Origin: Candidatus Manganitrophus sp.
GTDB taxonomy: Bacteria; Nitrospirota; Nitrospiria; SBBL01; Manganitrophaceae
Length of the DNA: 64,000 nt
NCBI GenBank assembly: GCA_028865235.1
Contig: CP114561.1
Location: 124,001 to 188,000, forward strand
Direction: 5' to 3'
The notes beneath the pieces are model-generated. The model was given only the letters and a program-made list of their open reading frames with translations, was not told the origin of the DNA and did no database searches. The translations under genes were made by a program, and so were the position numbers. Each line of letters starts with the position of its first letter. The stretch's first letter is position 1. Shown here in pieces: positions 30,527 to 46,350 of the stretch.

Positions 30527-31777
30527 TCACCAGAGGTCTTTTTTCAGGTTAAGGAGCTCCGGGGAGATGTCGGGCGAGGTGAGCGTTTTCTCTCTTTTCA
30601 TTTCACTCGGCCTCCGTTTTGCTTTGCCCGACCGGTTCCATCCTTTTAGAAAGGAATCGTTGTAGATGCGAGCCAGGTAAAAGAGAATCATGAAGATGCC
30701 TCCTAAATAGAGGGTCCACTCGGCGATGTTTAACTGATTGCGCCATCCGATGAGAGAGGGAATGGTCTGCACGAGAAAATATTGGACGACATAAGTGAAT
30801 AACGATGTTTTACCGAAGAGGGCGAGCGCCTTTTCGAACCGCCCGAAGTTCTTTTCCATTTCGATCTTCCGAACAAAATAAGCCAGAATCAGAAAGAGAA
30901 GGCCGATGTAAAACGGAAGCAGAGAGGAGAGCTTTTCAGGGTAGAAGAGCGTTTTCAGCGTCTTTCCAAAGAGGCCCTCCGAGAAGAATTTTCCCGCCGC
31001 CCAGAGTCCGACGAGGAATCCGGATAAAAGAATCAACGGGACGATGCTTCTTCGGAGTGTTCCGACGAATTCACCGAGTGTTTCACTGACAATCGACCGG
31101 GCGAAGCTGTTTCCGAGGACCGTTCCGATCATAAAGAGGCCGGCCAGAGGAACGATCGGGTAGGTATCTCCCAGAAGGGCGTTGTCGCGGAGGGAGACCC
31201 CGAAAGCGAACTCTTTGATAACGAGCAAGACCGGCGAAGAGATTGAAGGGAAGAACGAGAAGAGCTTCCATGAAAGGAGACAGGTTATCCCGAGGACGAT
31301 CCGAGCGGGTCGGTCCAACCGTGGAACCAAGGTCGGGAGAAGCATGAATAGGACCGCCAGCGCGTCGGTGATGTACCAGTAGCGGAGGTAGACCTCGATA
31401 AATGAGGTTTCCTGCCGGAGTGGATAAGTCGCCAAGGAAATGAGCAGATGGGCAAGGGTGAGAAGCTGGATGCCGCGGATGAAGTATTTCCATCGAATGC
31501 GTTGAAAGTGTGAATAAGTCGACTCGAAATAACCAAGCAACATGCCACTGATCATTGTGAAGCCGGGGGTTCCGAGGTTGGTGACTTTCGTGATTAGAAG
31601 GCCCAACCATTTATTCGATTCCGAGTCGTTTAAGAGAATGAGACCGTGACCGACGGTGATCACACACATCAGCAGGCCGCGAGCAACATCAATTGCATCG
31701 ACACGGCGCCTCGGAGCCGAGGTCGGTGCGGGAAGAAGTTCTTGATGGGGCGAGTCGGGGAGAGCTAATACAGTCAT
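30527..31777 (-). CDS. OpgC/acyltransferase-like membrane protein
   Basis: This is 416 residues with about ten membrane helices. The N-terminal IDVARGLLMCVITVGHGLIL motif, with its conserved histidine, resembles the OpgC and heparan-N-acetyltransferase-like membrane acyltransferases. These transfer acyl groups to periplasmic or surface glycans. It and the flippase downstream probably act on the same extracellular polysaccharide; this is inferred from adjacency only. Confidence 0.75.
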   Translation of the reverse strand: MTVLALPDSPHQELLPAPTSAPRRRVDAIDVARGLLMCVITVGHGLILLNDSESNKWLGLLITKVTNLGTPGFTMISGMLLGYFESTYSHFQRIRWKYFIRGIQLLTLAHLLISLATYPLRQETSFIEVYLRYWYITDALAVLFMLLPTLVPRLDRPARIVLGITCLLSWKLFSFFPSISSPVLLVIKEFAFGVSLRDNALLGDTYPIVPLAGLFMIGTVLGNSFARSIVSETLGEFVGTLRRSIVPLILLSGFLVGLWAAGKFFSEGLFGKTLKTLFYPEKLSSLLPFYIGLLFLILAYFVRKIEMEKNFGRFEKALALFGKTSLFTYVVQYFLVQTIPSLIGWRNQLNIAEWTLYLGGIFMILFYLARIYNDSFLKGWNRSGKAKRRPSEMKREKTLTSPDISPELLNLKKDLW

Positions 31778-31828
31778 CGTACCAATTTATCAGGATGAAC
31801 GCCGAAAATCCGCGGATCGGGCGAGTGT

Positions 31829-32023
31829 TTATACAGACCAGAGAATCGTGCGACGGATGTACGATTTTTTCTTAGACGGAGAAAAGTTCGCGCGATTGAT
31901 CAGGATAATCGGATCGATGATGTCGCCGCAGAGGACACAGCGCCAGATAAAATGTTCCGCGCGTCCGATCTCATCCAGGGCTCGATCTCTTATCATCAAC
32001 CCGTTACAACGTCTGCAAGGCAT
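31829..32023 (-). CDS. Small zinc-ribbon-like protein
   Basis: This 64-residue protein has MPCRRCNG at the N-terminus and CVLCGDIID in the middle, making a CxxC...CxxC metal site like that of many short hypothetical proteins in Nitrospirota and NC10 genomes. An AGGA-rich stretch precedes the ATG. Function unknown; possibly a regulator or structural zinc protein. Confidence 0.6.
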   Translation of the reverse strand: MPCRRCNGLMIRDRALDEIGRAEHFIWRCVLCGDIIDPIILINRANFSPSKKKSYIRRTILWSV

Positions 32024-32213
32024 TCATCCCATCCTTAATTTTATTTTTTTGTTGAAACGCCGTTTTTTTTATCTTCTTTCATCATAAAGGAAGGATATTT
32101 CTTCGCGATCAAAGAGATGTTAACGGGTTGTTAAATGTGACGGGGCCGGAGGAGCGAGAGAGAAAGACGGGGTCGTTCTCCCGTAAGGAGGGGAGGTCTT
32201 GTCATTATTTGTT

Positions 32214-32429
32214 TTAACTGGCTGCTTTTTGCGGCTCGCGGCGCATCTTTCCCGATCGGTAAACGGTCGGCGTCGACATCAACGCGCGATAGAGGGGACA
32301 CCAACGATGCAAGCGGGTCGTACAATACTGGTCCAGCTCGAGAGAGCTCGGTTCGAAGATCCATTCCCGCGCGCGGCACTCCGCTTCCCCTTCCGTGCTT
32401 TCAGCTTTTCCGAGATAAGGACAATGCAT
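32214..32429 (-). CDS. Small cysteine-rich protein
   Basis: This is a 71-residue protein starting MHCPYLGKAE, with a strong AAGGAG site 7 bases upstream. Cysteines at CPY, ECRA, YCTT and WCPLY give four candidate metal ligands in a pattern seen in short uncharacterised bacterial proteins (PSSLELDQYC then CPLYR). Function unknown. An overlapping minus-strand frame ending at 32131 looks like a shadow. Confidence 0.55.
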   Translation of the reverse strand: MHCPYLGKAESTEGEAECRAREWIFEPSSLELDQYCTTRLHRWCPLYRALMSTPTVYRSGKMRREPQKAAS

Positions 32430-32725
32430 CGTCAGTCTCCTTTATTTGATCTTTTCTCTGTATTTGGGATCGCTTATCCCGTATATCTGAATTGCATCTT
32501 ACCCTCCGCTTGTTCATGATGAGTTATATTTCTGTTAAAAGGGTGTTAATTCAACCGTCGGATAGATCGGGGCGCTCGATCAAGACAGATTCGGGGAGCT
32601 TTAGTCCAGGACTCATCTGCTTAAGCGCGTCGGCCTAAAAAGCGGCGACCTGGTATACTATATCGAAATATCAGCATGGATGGAATCGATCAAAGCGGCA
32701 CTGCCGCATTTAAACGGAGAAGAAA

Positions 32726-33109
32726 ATGATTCCGAGAGTGCCTGTCGAAAGAGTCATGTGCGAGAAGCTCCTCACCCTCGATCAGACGGAATCGGCCTTG
32801 CGGGCCGCCGAGGTGATGACGGAGCACGGGATCGGCTCCGTCCTGGTCTCTCGTGACGGAGAGATCATCGGCATCGTCACAGAAAGCGATCTGGTACGAA
32901 AGGTCCTCGGGCAGGGAATCGATCCGAAAGGGGTCAAGCTCGAAACGGTGATGAGTTATCCGCCGATCACGATCGATGAAAAGGAGATGTTGGAGCAGGC
33001 GTACAAATTGATGGGGCAGAATCAGATCCGCCACCTTGTGGTCACCCGCGGGGGAGCGCCCTGCGGCATCGTTTCCGCCCGCAGCTTTATGGAGTCGATC
33101 TATCCGTGA
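32726..33109 (+). CDS. Two-CBS-domain protein
   Basis: This is a 127-residue protein made of a CBS pair (GIGSVLVSRDGEIIGIVTESDL and QIRHLVVTRGGAPCGIVSARS). Such stand-alone modules bind adenine nucleotides and act as energy or redox sensors on partner proteins. GGAG lies 5 bases upstream of the start. A similar CBS protein is at 62.7 kb. Confidence 0.9.
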   Translation: MIPRVPVERVMCEKLLTLDQTESALRAAEVMTEHGIGSVLVSRDGEIIGIVTESDLVRKVLGQGIDPKGVKLETVMSYPPITIDEKEMLEQAYKLMGQNQIRHLVVTRGGAPCGIVSARSFMESIYP

Positions 33110-33198
33110 CGGCATTCCATTTATCGTACCACCGGTATTCCTTGCAGCTTTATTGAAAAATCCCTCCGGCCTTCGAAAAACCCGCTTTTAAAATGTAA

Positions 33199-33221
33199 AA
33201 GGGCTGTCCTGAACAGCCCTT
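33199..33221 (-). terminator. Intrinsic terminator
   Basis: A perfect 9-bp stem (AAGGGCTGT with ACAGCCCTT, 5-base loop) lies 32 bases past the stop of the MerR-like gene. Read on the minus strand it is followed by TTTTACATTTT, fitting rho-independent termination of that gene. On the plus strand the hairpin could also stop the CBS gene but lacks a T tract. Confidence 0.8.
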
Positions 33222-33252
33222 CGGAAAAACATCGGTCCCGTCCTCCGTCATT

Positions 33253-33510
33253 TTATCGCTTGCCGCGACCGAGATCTTTCATCGTCTTCTCATAGGCGAG
33301 CTCGTGATTAAAACCTTCCTTAAGATACTTCCAAAGGAGCGTAATTTTCTTGAGATCCTCCTGAGTAAAAAGCCGCAGTTCTACGTTGCCGATCGGTTTC
33401 ATACGGGGAGTGACATAACCCATTTTTTCTAGAGAATAGAGCTTGTGGCGCGGAATGCCGATCTTTTTCAAAATATCCGCCGTTGTGAGTGGAAGCCTCT
33501 TCATCTGCAC
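33253..33510 (-). CDS. Small MerR-like helix-turn-helix protein
   Basis: This is 85 residues with a MerR/excisionase-type winged helix: LTTADILKKIGIPRHKLYSLEKMGYV and a wing with RLFTQEDLKKI. It lacks the usual long dimer helix and effector domain. The start is GTG 33510 or ATG 33504. It is monocistronic, with an intrinsic terminator downstream. The target is unknown. Confidence 0.8.
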   Translation of the reverse strand: MQMKRLPLTTADILKKIGIPRHKLYSLEKMGYVTPRMKPIGNVELRLFTQEDLKKITLLWKYLKEGFNHELAYEKTMKDLGRGKR

Positions 33511-33851
33511 CGCCTAAGAAGATTATCGGATTTTCTAGGGTAAAGGCAGACTTAAGAGTACCAGAACAACGGAAGCTGTCAAGAAACGCATTTATCTCAA
33601 GTGTGGTAGAGCGGATAGAAAGTTAAAGGATAAGTTTATCTCTTTCCGAAAAGACTCGAATCGATCGGGATTGAAGCTCCCCCTAGAAAGGGTGAACGGC
33701 CGGCCGGAGAGATCGCGCAGGGTAAAATCGGGTATCCTCCCTCCAATGACATCCCTTTCTCTGCGCCCCCGACGGAGACGCCAGCGGATCTTGATTACAA
33801 TCTTTCAGAAGAGTCCCTTCATTTGAGAAAGGATATTCCGCGTGGATCTCC
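33511..33851. other. Gene-free interval
   Basis: These 341 bases separate the divergent MerR-like gene start from the 3' end of the Rieske gene. I found no convincing open frame, hairpin or promoter boxes; the minus-strand frame from 33973 to 33683 is a shadow extending out of the Rieske gene. Confidence 0.5.
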
Positions 33852-34169
33852 TCATGGCTCATGCTCCATTTCGACCCAAATTTCCTCTCCCCGCACTTCA
33901 ACCGGGTAGGTCTGCACCTTCTCCTCCGGATTGGCAAGGCAGCTCCCGGTGGCGACATCGAACGTATTCCCATGCCAGGGGCAGAGCAATTGTCCGTCGA
34001 TCACCTCTCCCTGTACGAGCGGGGCGGCCCGGTGAGCGCAGAAGCGATCGAGGGCATAGAAGCGGCCGTCGATATTCATGAGGAGGATTTGTCGCCGCCC
34101 CACCTTCACCACCTTTCCCTTCCCCTCGGGGAGATCGGCGGTTTTTGCAATCGGTTGATACGCGGTCAT
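33852..34169 (-). CDS. Rieske [2Fe-2S] ferredoxin-like protein
   Basis: This is a 105-residue soluble Rieske protein with FCAHRAAPL (CxH) and LCPWHGNTFD (CxxH), the four cluster ligands. It resembles the small ferredoxin subunits of nitrite reductase or dioxygenases. It is the last gene of the acs-pdh-ACP operon and overlaps the ACP gene by 4 bases. Why a Rieske ferredoxin is tied to this operon is unclear; it might deliver electrons to an enzyme acting on an ACP-bound group. Confidence 0.9.
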   Translation of the reverse strand: MTAYQPIAKTADLPEGKGKVVKVGRRQILLMNIDGRFYALDRFCAHRAAPLVQGEVIDGQLLCPWHGNTFDVATGSCLANPEEKVQTYPVEVRGEEIWVEMEHEP

Positions 34170-34435
34170 GTTGTCTCCTTTTCAATGCGCGATGCGATAT
34201 ATTCGATCGCGCCGTTCAACGTCGTCAACTTGGGATAATCCGCCTCAGGAATTTCCACTTCGAATGTCTGATGCAGCGCGATCATGATGTTGAGGAGATC
34301 CATCGAGTCGATGTCGAGCTGCTCCCGGAAATTGAGATCGGGCTTCAGCTGCGTCAGATCGGCCTCCGGCGCAATTCCGCCGAGCGCTTTGAGAATGATC
34401 TCCTTGATTTCTTCTCTCGTTCGTTTCGTACTCAT
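34166..34435 (-). CDS. Acyl carrier protein
   Basis: This is 89 residues with the phosphopantetheine serine in [10 protein letters not shown]. It overlaps the E2 gene by 4 bases and the Rieske gene by 4. A dedicated ACP between a pyruvate-dehydrogenase-type E2 and a Rieske protein is unusual, since E2 carries its acyl group on lipoate and coenzyme A. It could pick up acetyl or lipoyl/octanoyl groups; this is inference. Confidence 0.9.
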   Translation of the reverse strand: MSTKRTREEIKEIILKALGGIAPEADLTQLKPDLNFREQLDIDSMDLLNIMIALHQTFEVEIPEADYPKLTTLNGAIEYIASRIEKETT

Positions 34436-35613
34436 AACCGTCTCGGCTCCTGTAGCAGGCGATCGACGGCGGCGAGGAAGAGGCCGCCGCGATGGCCGTC
34501 GGTGACCCGGTGGTCCCCCGCGAGGCTGGCGGTGATCACCGGCCGCGGGATCACTTTTCCCTCGACCACCCAGGGGCGCTCGACGATTTTCCCGAACCCG
34601 ACGATCGCGACCTGCGGGGGGTAGATGATCGGATAAATTCCTTCCACCCCTTGCTCGCCGAGGCTGGTGATGGTGATCGTCGGATCGGAGAACTCGGAGC
34701 TTCGCAACGATCCCGACCTCGCCCGTTGAACGAGGTCGCGAAACTGCCGCATCAGGGTATCGAGGTCGAGGCGGTCGGGATTGTGAAGGGCCGGGGCGAC
34801 GAGCCCCCCTTGTCGCAGAGAGATTGCGACACCGATATGGATCGCCTCGCTTTGAACGACCTTTCCCTCCTTCCAGACGGCATTCAGCTCCGGAACCTCG
34901 CGCAGGGCGAGCGCCACCGCCTTGATCAGCAGGACGCCGTAGAGGAGCCGGTCGGGCAGAGATCGCTTCTGGTTCTCTTCGGTCAGCCAGGTCATCGCCC
35001 GGTGCATGTCGACCGTGGTCTGAAGATAGTAGTGGGGGATTTCCCGTTTGGAGCGGGCCATCGCCGCCGCGATCGCTTGGCGCATCCGGGCGGTCCGATC
35101 AAGAGGCGGCAAGCCGAACGTCCCATCGACGGAGGCTTTCTCCACGGCCGGTTTGCCGGCCGCCGCTTGTTCAACGTCTTCCCGGGTAATCGCGCCGCCG
35201 GGTCCGGTCCCTTTCACCTTCATCAGATCAACACCGAGCGACTCGGCCCGCTTTCGCGCGAGAGGGAGATCCGAATCCGGCCCGTTTCGGACAATCGGAT
35301 CGTCGGCGGTATCACGGGGGAGATGATCTTGGGTCGGGGAGGGACCGGCCGGGGGATCGCCGTCGAGATCGGTGCCGCAGGCGCTCCCGCTTCTCGAATG
35401 ATCGCCAGCGGCGTACCGACCGGGACTTCGGTTCCGGTTTCGACCAAGATCTTTTCGAGGACGCCGTCGGTGAAATTCTCAACCTCGATCACCCCCTTGT
35501 CGGTCTCCACCTCGGCGAGGATCTCCCCCTTCTTCACCGGATCGCCCGGCTTCTTCTTCCACTCCACCAGCGTGGCGGAGTCCATATCGGCGCCGAGGAT
35601 CGGCATCAGAAAA

Positions 35614-35621
<8 letters not shown>
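34432..35621 (-). CDS. pdhC: Dihydrolipoamide acyltransferase E2, frameshifted
   Basis: This is an E2 of about 396 residues. The lipoyl domain has the lysine in [10 protein letters not shown], a flexible P-rich linker follows, the E1/E3-binding segment reads [15 protein letters not shown] after repair, and the catalytic domain ends with [13 protein letters not shown] one-base deletion in a G3 run at 35264-35266 breaks the binding segment. It has a single lipoyl domain and overlaps the E1 beta gene. It forms the core of a pyruvate, acetoin or 2-oxoacid dehydrogenase complex; no E3 gene is in the window. Confidence 0.88.
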
Positions 35622-36600
<979 letters not shown>

Positions 36601-36604
<4 letters not shown>

Positions 36605-37573
36605 CTTGACCTCGGTGAGGTGACATCCTTCGTCAGATCGTCGACCGGCTCCCAGGTACCGGCCTCGGCGAAGGCGACCGCCTCGGCCACCTCGGCCTCG
36701 ACGGCTGCGTCCAGCGCCTGGAGCTCGGCCTCGGCGCAGCAGCCCGTCTTTGGAGCCGCGCGGTGAATGTGTCGATCGGGTCGCGCTGCTTCCAGCGCCT
36801 CGACCTCGGCCTTGTCGCGGTAGAGCTCGGGGTCGAACATCGAATGGGCGCGGAAGCGGTAGGTGCGCAGCTCGAGGAAGAACGGGCCCGCCCTCCGACA
36901 CGGATGGCCTCCACCGCGCGCCGCGTCGCCTCGTGGACCGCCAGCAGGTCCATGCCGTCGACCGCGGCATGGCCATGCCGTAGCCTTCGGCTTTCCAGGT
37001 CGATGTCGGTCTGGGACTGGTGCCGATCGAGCGCCGTGCCCATCGCGTAGAGGTTGTTCTCGCAGACGAACAGCACCGGCAGCCGCCACAGCGCGGCCAG
37101 GTTCAGCGACTCGTGGAACGCGCCCTCGGCCACCGCGCCCTCGCCGAAGAAGCAGGCGGTGACTCGCGGATCGTCGCCGCATCTGGTCGGCCAGCGCCAG
37201 CCCGACGGCCAGCGGCAGGCCGCCGCCGACGATGGCGTTGCCGCCGTAGAAGCGCGCGGCCGGCGTCGAACAGGTGCATCGAGCCGCCGCGGCCGCGGCG
37301 AGCAGCCCTTCGCTTGCCGTACATCTCGGCCATGATCGGGCTCATCGACACGCCGCGCACCAGCGCATGGCCGTGCTCGCGGTAGGTGGCGACCATGGCG
37401 TCGTCCGGCGGCAGCGCCGGCATGACGCCGGCGGCGACCGCCTCCTCGCCGATGTACAGGTGCAGGAAGCCGCGGATTTTTCCTGGCGCTGTAGAGCTGC
37501 GCGCAGCGACTTCTCCTCGAACCGGCGGATGCGCAGCATGTGGTGCAGCAGCGCCAGCGCGTGGTCTCGACCG

Positions 37574-37590
<17 letters not shown>
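36601..37590 (-). CDS. pdhA: 2-oxoacid dehydrogenase E1 alpha subunit, many frameshifts, high-GC patch
   Basis: Recognisable pieces in several frames are [59 protein letters not shown] (the TPP-binding region) and [21 protein letters not shown]. The stop overlaps the E1 beta start (ATGA). The 5' boundary is not certain because the frame is broken there. It is wholly within the high-GC patch. Function: decarboxylates a 2-oxoacid with E1 beta and passes the acyl group to E2 lipoate. Confidence 0.75.
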
Positions 37591-39358
<1,768 letters not shown>

Positions 39359-39432
39359 CGGTCTCTTCCTTATCAGTGAATTGTTCCGATCGGCGCCGGC
39401 GGTTTTGTGAACTTGGTTTGATCTTGATCCGA

Positions 39433-39470
39433 TTCAATCGGAGAGACAACCCCACGAAAGAGGGGTTTTT
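39433..39470 (+). repeat. Dispersed hairpin element, copy C
   Basis: The element begins GATTCAATCG, continues AGAGACAACCCC and folds with GGGGTTTTT downstream. A near match in the opposite orientation is at 63362-63400, and the core GACAACCCCCCGAAAGGGG occurs at 63308. The short stem followed by Ts could terminate transcription, but the conserved left flank argues for more than a terminator. It lies in the 358-base gap upstream of the sensor kinase gene. Confidence 0.6.
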
Positions 39471-39716
39471 AGAAACGCGCGGCCGTCGCTTGGAGTATTC
39501 CCAATGAGTAACAAATGCTTGACTAGCCTTTTTGCCTATAGGAAAATACAAACACACAAGGGCGATCCACACACCAAGATGAGACCGTTTTCATCCATAT
39601 CACTTTCCTACCCCCTTGTCTTCCGTAGAATCACTCTGTTTATCAGTCAGGCATACTGTTTCAAGGCGAAAGCAACTTCATAAGACATCTCGAAAATAAA
39701 AAGAGAGGGTGAAGGG

Positions 39717-43578
<3,862 letters not shown>

Positions 43579-43843
43579 TAAGCGTCTTCGAGGTCTTCTG
43601 ACAGGGTGGCGGGAAAAACAACTCCCTTTCAGACGTTCTAAGGCCAAACTGTTTTTCCTGAAAGTAAGTCTTTCGAGCGTATTTTTCTTCCTATATTTTT
43701 AGGCGTAATTCTTATTTCTAGTTGACGCTTCAAAAGGTATTATCTTGATGCAATATAATATCCCCTATAGTAAAATCCTTTGAAGCTTGACCTGGTTTCG
43801 AAGAAGCTTTCGACAGATCGGCCTTGGTTTGCTTAGAGGGTGA

Positions 43844-44533
43844 ATGATCCACCATCGTAAGATTATCTTATTTTCCTCTCTTCTGATTTGCCTTTCTGGC
43901 TGTGGATTTAATTTCGATTATCTTGGGAGTCGACCCGTAAATGCTGAAAGAGGTTTTTGGACGATTCCCCACGAAGAAAAAATTCATTTCCCGGATTTTT
44001 CGATCAATCTTTGGCCTCAGAATGACATCAAGACCTTTGAAATGGGCTACTTTATTATTATCCCTTTCTATTTCAAAACTGAAGATACCCCAGTATATAA
44101 CGATGCGCGATTTAAGATAAGGTTCGCTATACAACCTCATAAAAACGATCTCACTTTCAATCCGAGTCAGATTACACTTCAAGTTGGAGATAAACAAATC
44201 CCTGTTATAGGCATCGACGGTCCACTGAATACATATCCTGTTAGAGGAGAGGATGATATTCGTGTTATTGAAGCATGGACAAAACGGGGAAGCATCATGT
44301 GCTATTCTGAAAATGCCGGTTCTTTTAGAAATCACTCACCTCAGATACTGATTAATCTATCGAATTTGGACAAATGGCATTGCTATGAAATTATTTTCGA
44401 CACAGAAATTCCTCCCCCTGACCAAGATTTTTCTATTACTATTAGGGGGGTTAGTAGAAACGGCGCCTCATATGAGATTCCAACAGTTCTTTTTGAAAAG
44501 TTTAAATGGGGACGAGCAGACTCGGCTCCATAG
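43844..44533 (+). CDS. A/T-rich lipoprotein of unknown function
   Basis: This 229-residue protein has a lipoprotein signal (IILFSSLLICLSGC). The mature part is beta-rich with many aromatic residues and no family I recognise. The DNA from about 43620 to 44640 is clearly more A+T-rich than all neighbours, which suggests a separate origin. It is flanked by katG upstream and gene scraps downstream. No terminator or mobile gene was seen next to it; function unknown. Confidence 0.65.
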   Translation: MIHHRKIILFSSLLICLSGCGFNFDYLGSRPVNAERGFWTIPHEEKIHFPDFSINLWPQNDIKTFEMGYFIIIPFYFKTEDTPVYNDARFKIRFAIQPHKNDLTFNPSQITLQVGDKQIPVIGIDGPLNTYPVRGEDDIRVIEAWTKRGSIMCYSENAGSFRNHSPQILINLSNLDKWHCYEIIFDTEIPPPDQDFSITIRGVSRNGASYEIPTVLFEKFKWGRADSAP

Positions 44534-44808
44534 CTGATCAAATCACTTATCCAGATTTCTTCAAAGTTAAATTATTTCCAGATGCTTCTTCCTGAAGTTC
44601 TCAATAGTAGCCTTTATTTACCTCGGCAGATTACTTCCGTAATCCTGAACGTTCAAGTTCATGCATCTTGAGTAGTTGTAGGCGTAGCCGCGGTGCCTTT
44701 GATATAGCTTGAAAGTTCAAGTTCTGTTTTAAATGGCAAATTGAATCTCCCATTCGTCGCAAAGTGAAGGGCTGCTGCCCATTCCTGCTTATTAACCCGG
44801 TTTCACCT

Positions 44809-45039
44809 TCACCCCTCCTTGACCGCATCGCTCGGATAGACAATCACCTGCTCTCCAACCGAAAGCCCCCCTCGATCATCGCCTCGGCCCCGCTTCGAAA
44901 TCGATCGCGCGAAGGGCGCGCTTCTGGCCGATGATCGTCTCCTCGGGAGAGAGCTCCTCCGTGGTTTCGAAAGGAATTTGCAGAGGTCAAAACGATGCGT
45001 GAGCTCTTTCTCCGCCACCTTCCAGCGATGATCAGCCAT
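44809..45039 (-). pseudogene. Scrap: Lon-type protease N-terminus joined to HlyD-type adaptor C-terminus
   Basis: The frame starts MADHRWKVAEKELTHRFD and, after one repaired base near 44990, reads FETTEELSPEETIIGQKRALRAIDF, the N-terminal signature of Lon-like AAA proteases. It then stops and switches to GGLSVGEQVIVYPSDAVKEG, which matches the C-terminal end of HlyD-type membrane-fusion proteins. Neither gene is present beyond these ends. The simplest reading is a deletion joining two genes, leaving a dead fragment. Confidence 0.65.
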
Positions 45040-45228
45040 GGATTCACCCTCCCGTTCAATCACATTCGCATCTATCCCGACACAACATTAAACACGCCAC
45101 GCTAGTATCAATATGAAGATATGAGGGGAAGATCAAAATCCCCCCTTTGGGGGGTTGCTCCTTTCTCGGGTTCTGCGTGAGAATGAGGCAGAAATTCCGA
45201 TCATCTCAATGTCGAGAAAAGGCAGCCG

Positions 45229-45549
45229 ATGTCGATGGAAAGCAAACAGCAGACCTTCTCATTCTGGTATTTCATCATCGCCATGATTGCCCTTTTGGTG
45301 GTGGAGATGGCCGACTTCGACGAAGAGATTGGAAGGCTCCTGGAGGAGGCGCATGCCAGGGTGAAAGAAACCCTCGTCATGCAGCGGGGGAAGCTTGAAG
45401 CGTTGGCGAAGCTTCTTCTGGAAAAAGAGGTCATTGATCGACCGACCCTGGAACAGGCGCTCGAGATCGGGGAGGAAACGGTCGGCGCGACGGTGACGGA
45501 GGGCCGGCCATCCAACAAAGAGGGAGGGAATCATCATGCCGCTTTATGA
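45229..45549 (+). pseudogene. Internally deleted ftsH: N-terminal anchor joined to C-terminal tail
   Basis: Residues 1-26 (MSMESKQQTFSFWYFIIAMI and on) are the first membrane helix of FtsH. The next residue onward (DEEIGRLLEEAHARVKETL to LEQALEI) is the extreme C-terminal helix bundle of FtsH. The whole AAA ATPase and zinc protease region, roughly 500 residues, is missing in frame. The product would be a 106-residue membrane-anchored helix with no catalytic part. The end overlaps the fmdB-like gene by 14 bases. Confidence 0.75.
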
Positions 45550-45706
45550 ATACAAATGTCTTAACTGCGATAAGGAGTTCATTGTCGCCCTTTCCCTTTC
45601 AGAAAGGCAGCGGGGCGTGATTGTCCAGTGCCCCGGCTGCGACAGCAAGAAGGTGAGGCAGATGATCACCCCCTTCATTGCCAAGACCGCCAGCAAGACG
45701 GCTTAA
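45536..45706 (+). CDS. FmdB-type zinc-ribbon protein
   Basis: This is a 56-residue protein starting MPLYEYKCLNCDKEF with a second knuckle CPGCDSKKV, the typical FmdB/CxxC_CxxC regulatory ribbon. The ATG overlaps the end of the FtsH remnant and has GGGAGGG upstream. Function is unknown in most species; it was first named as a putative regulator of methylamide/formamide metabolism. Confidence 0.8.
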   Translation: MPLYEYKCLNCDKEFIVALSLSERQRGVIVQCPGCDSKKVRQMITPFIAKTASKTA

Positions 45707-45764
45707 GAGGAAAAGGGTGTTCCTGTCCACCTTTAGGGAGGTGGCATTATCCAAGGAGGCTCAT

Positions 45765-46328
45765 ATGAAGCTGACTCCGAACACAAAATGGGACGGGTTA
45801 AAAAAGTGGTTTTTTAATCTGTTCGAGAAGGAAAAATACCCCGCCGTGATGGTACGCGTTGAGGCGTTCTTACGCGAGAACGAAATCCCATACCTAATTC
45901 TGAAACATCCGGAAGCATCGACCGCTTCGGAACTGGCCGAGTCGCTCCATGTTTCCGGAAAACGGGTGGCGAAAGTGGTCATTGTCCGCGCCAAGGGGCG
46001 TTACGCGATGGTGGTATTGCCTTCGCATCTGCAGATCAATTTTCAACGTTTGGCGCGTTTGCTGAAGGTAAATCATCTGCGTCTGGCCGACGAAGGGGAG
46101 TTAAAAGCGCTCTTCCCGGACTGCGAGGTCGGGGCGATGCCCCCTTTCGGCAATTTGTACGGGATTCCCGTCTATGTCGACGTCTCGATGCGGCTCGATC
46201 CTCTTTTTGTTTTTGCGGTCGGGACGCGCCATGACGCCGTCGAAATCTTCTACCGGGATTTCGAGGAATCGGTCAAGCCGAAGGTTGGAATTTTCGCGGC
46301 GGTTCCGATCGAGCGGCTTGCGGTTTGA
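45765..46328 (+). CDS. YbaK/aminoacyl-tRNA deacylase domain protein
   Basis: This is 187 residues from ATG 45765 (AAGGAGG 5 bases upstream). The YbaK/ProRS-editing fold is seen in YLILKHPEASTASELAE, KRVAKVVIVRAKGRYAMVVLP and GAMPPFGNLYGIPVYVD. Relatives hydrolyse mischarged tRNAs such as Cys- or Ala-tRNA-Pro. An extra basic N-terminus of about 25 residues precedes the domain. It lies between the fmdB-like and universal stress protein genes. Confidence 0.87.
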   Translation: MKLTPNTKWDGLKKWFFNLFEKEKYPAVMVRVEAFLRENEIPYLILKHPEASTASELAESLHVSGKRVAKVVIVRAKGRYAMVVLPSHLQINFQRLARLLKVNHLRLADEGELKALFPDCEVGAMPPFGNLYGIPVYVDVSMRLDPLFVFAVGTRHDAVEIFYRDFEESVKPKVGIFAAVPIERLAV

Positions 46329-46350
46329 TCGTCTCACAGGAGAAAAGAAA

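Noticed and set aside
32131-32379. Second small minus-strand frame overlapping the Cys-rich gene
   Set aside because: It lacks a ribosome site and the cysteine pattern; the 32214-32429 frame has both.
33683-33973. 96-residue minus-strand frame beyond the Rieske gene
   Set aside because: It overlaps the Rieske gene in another frame and shows no recognisable features.
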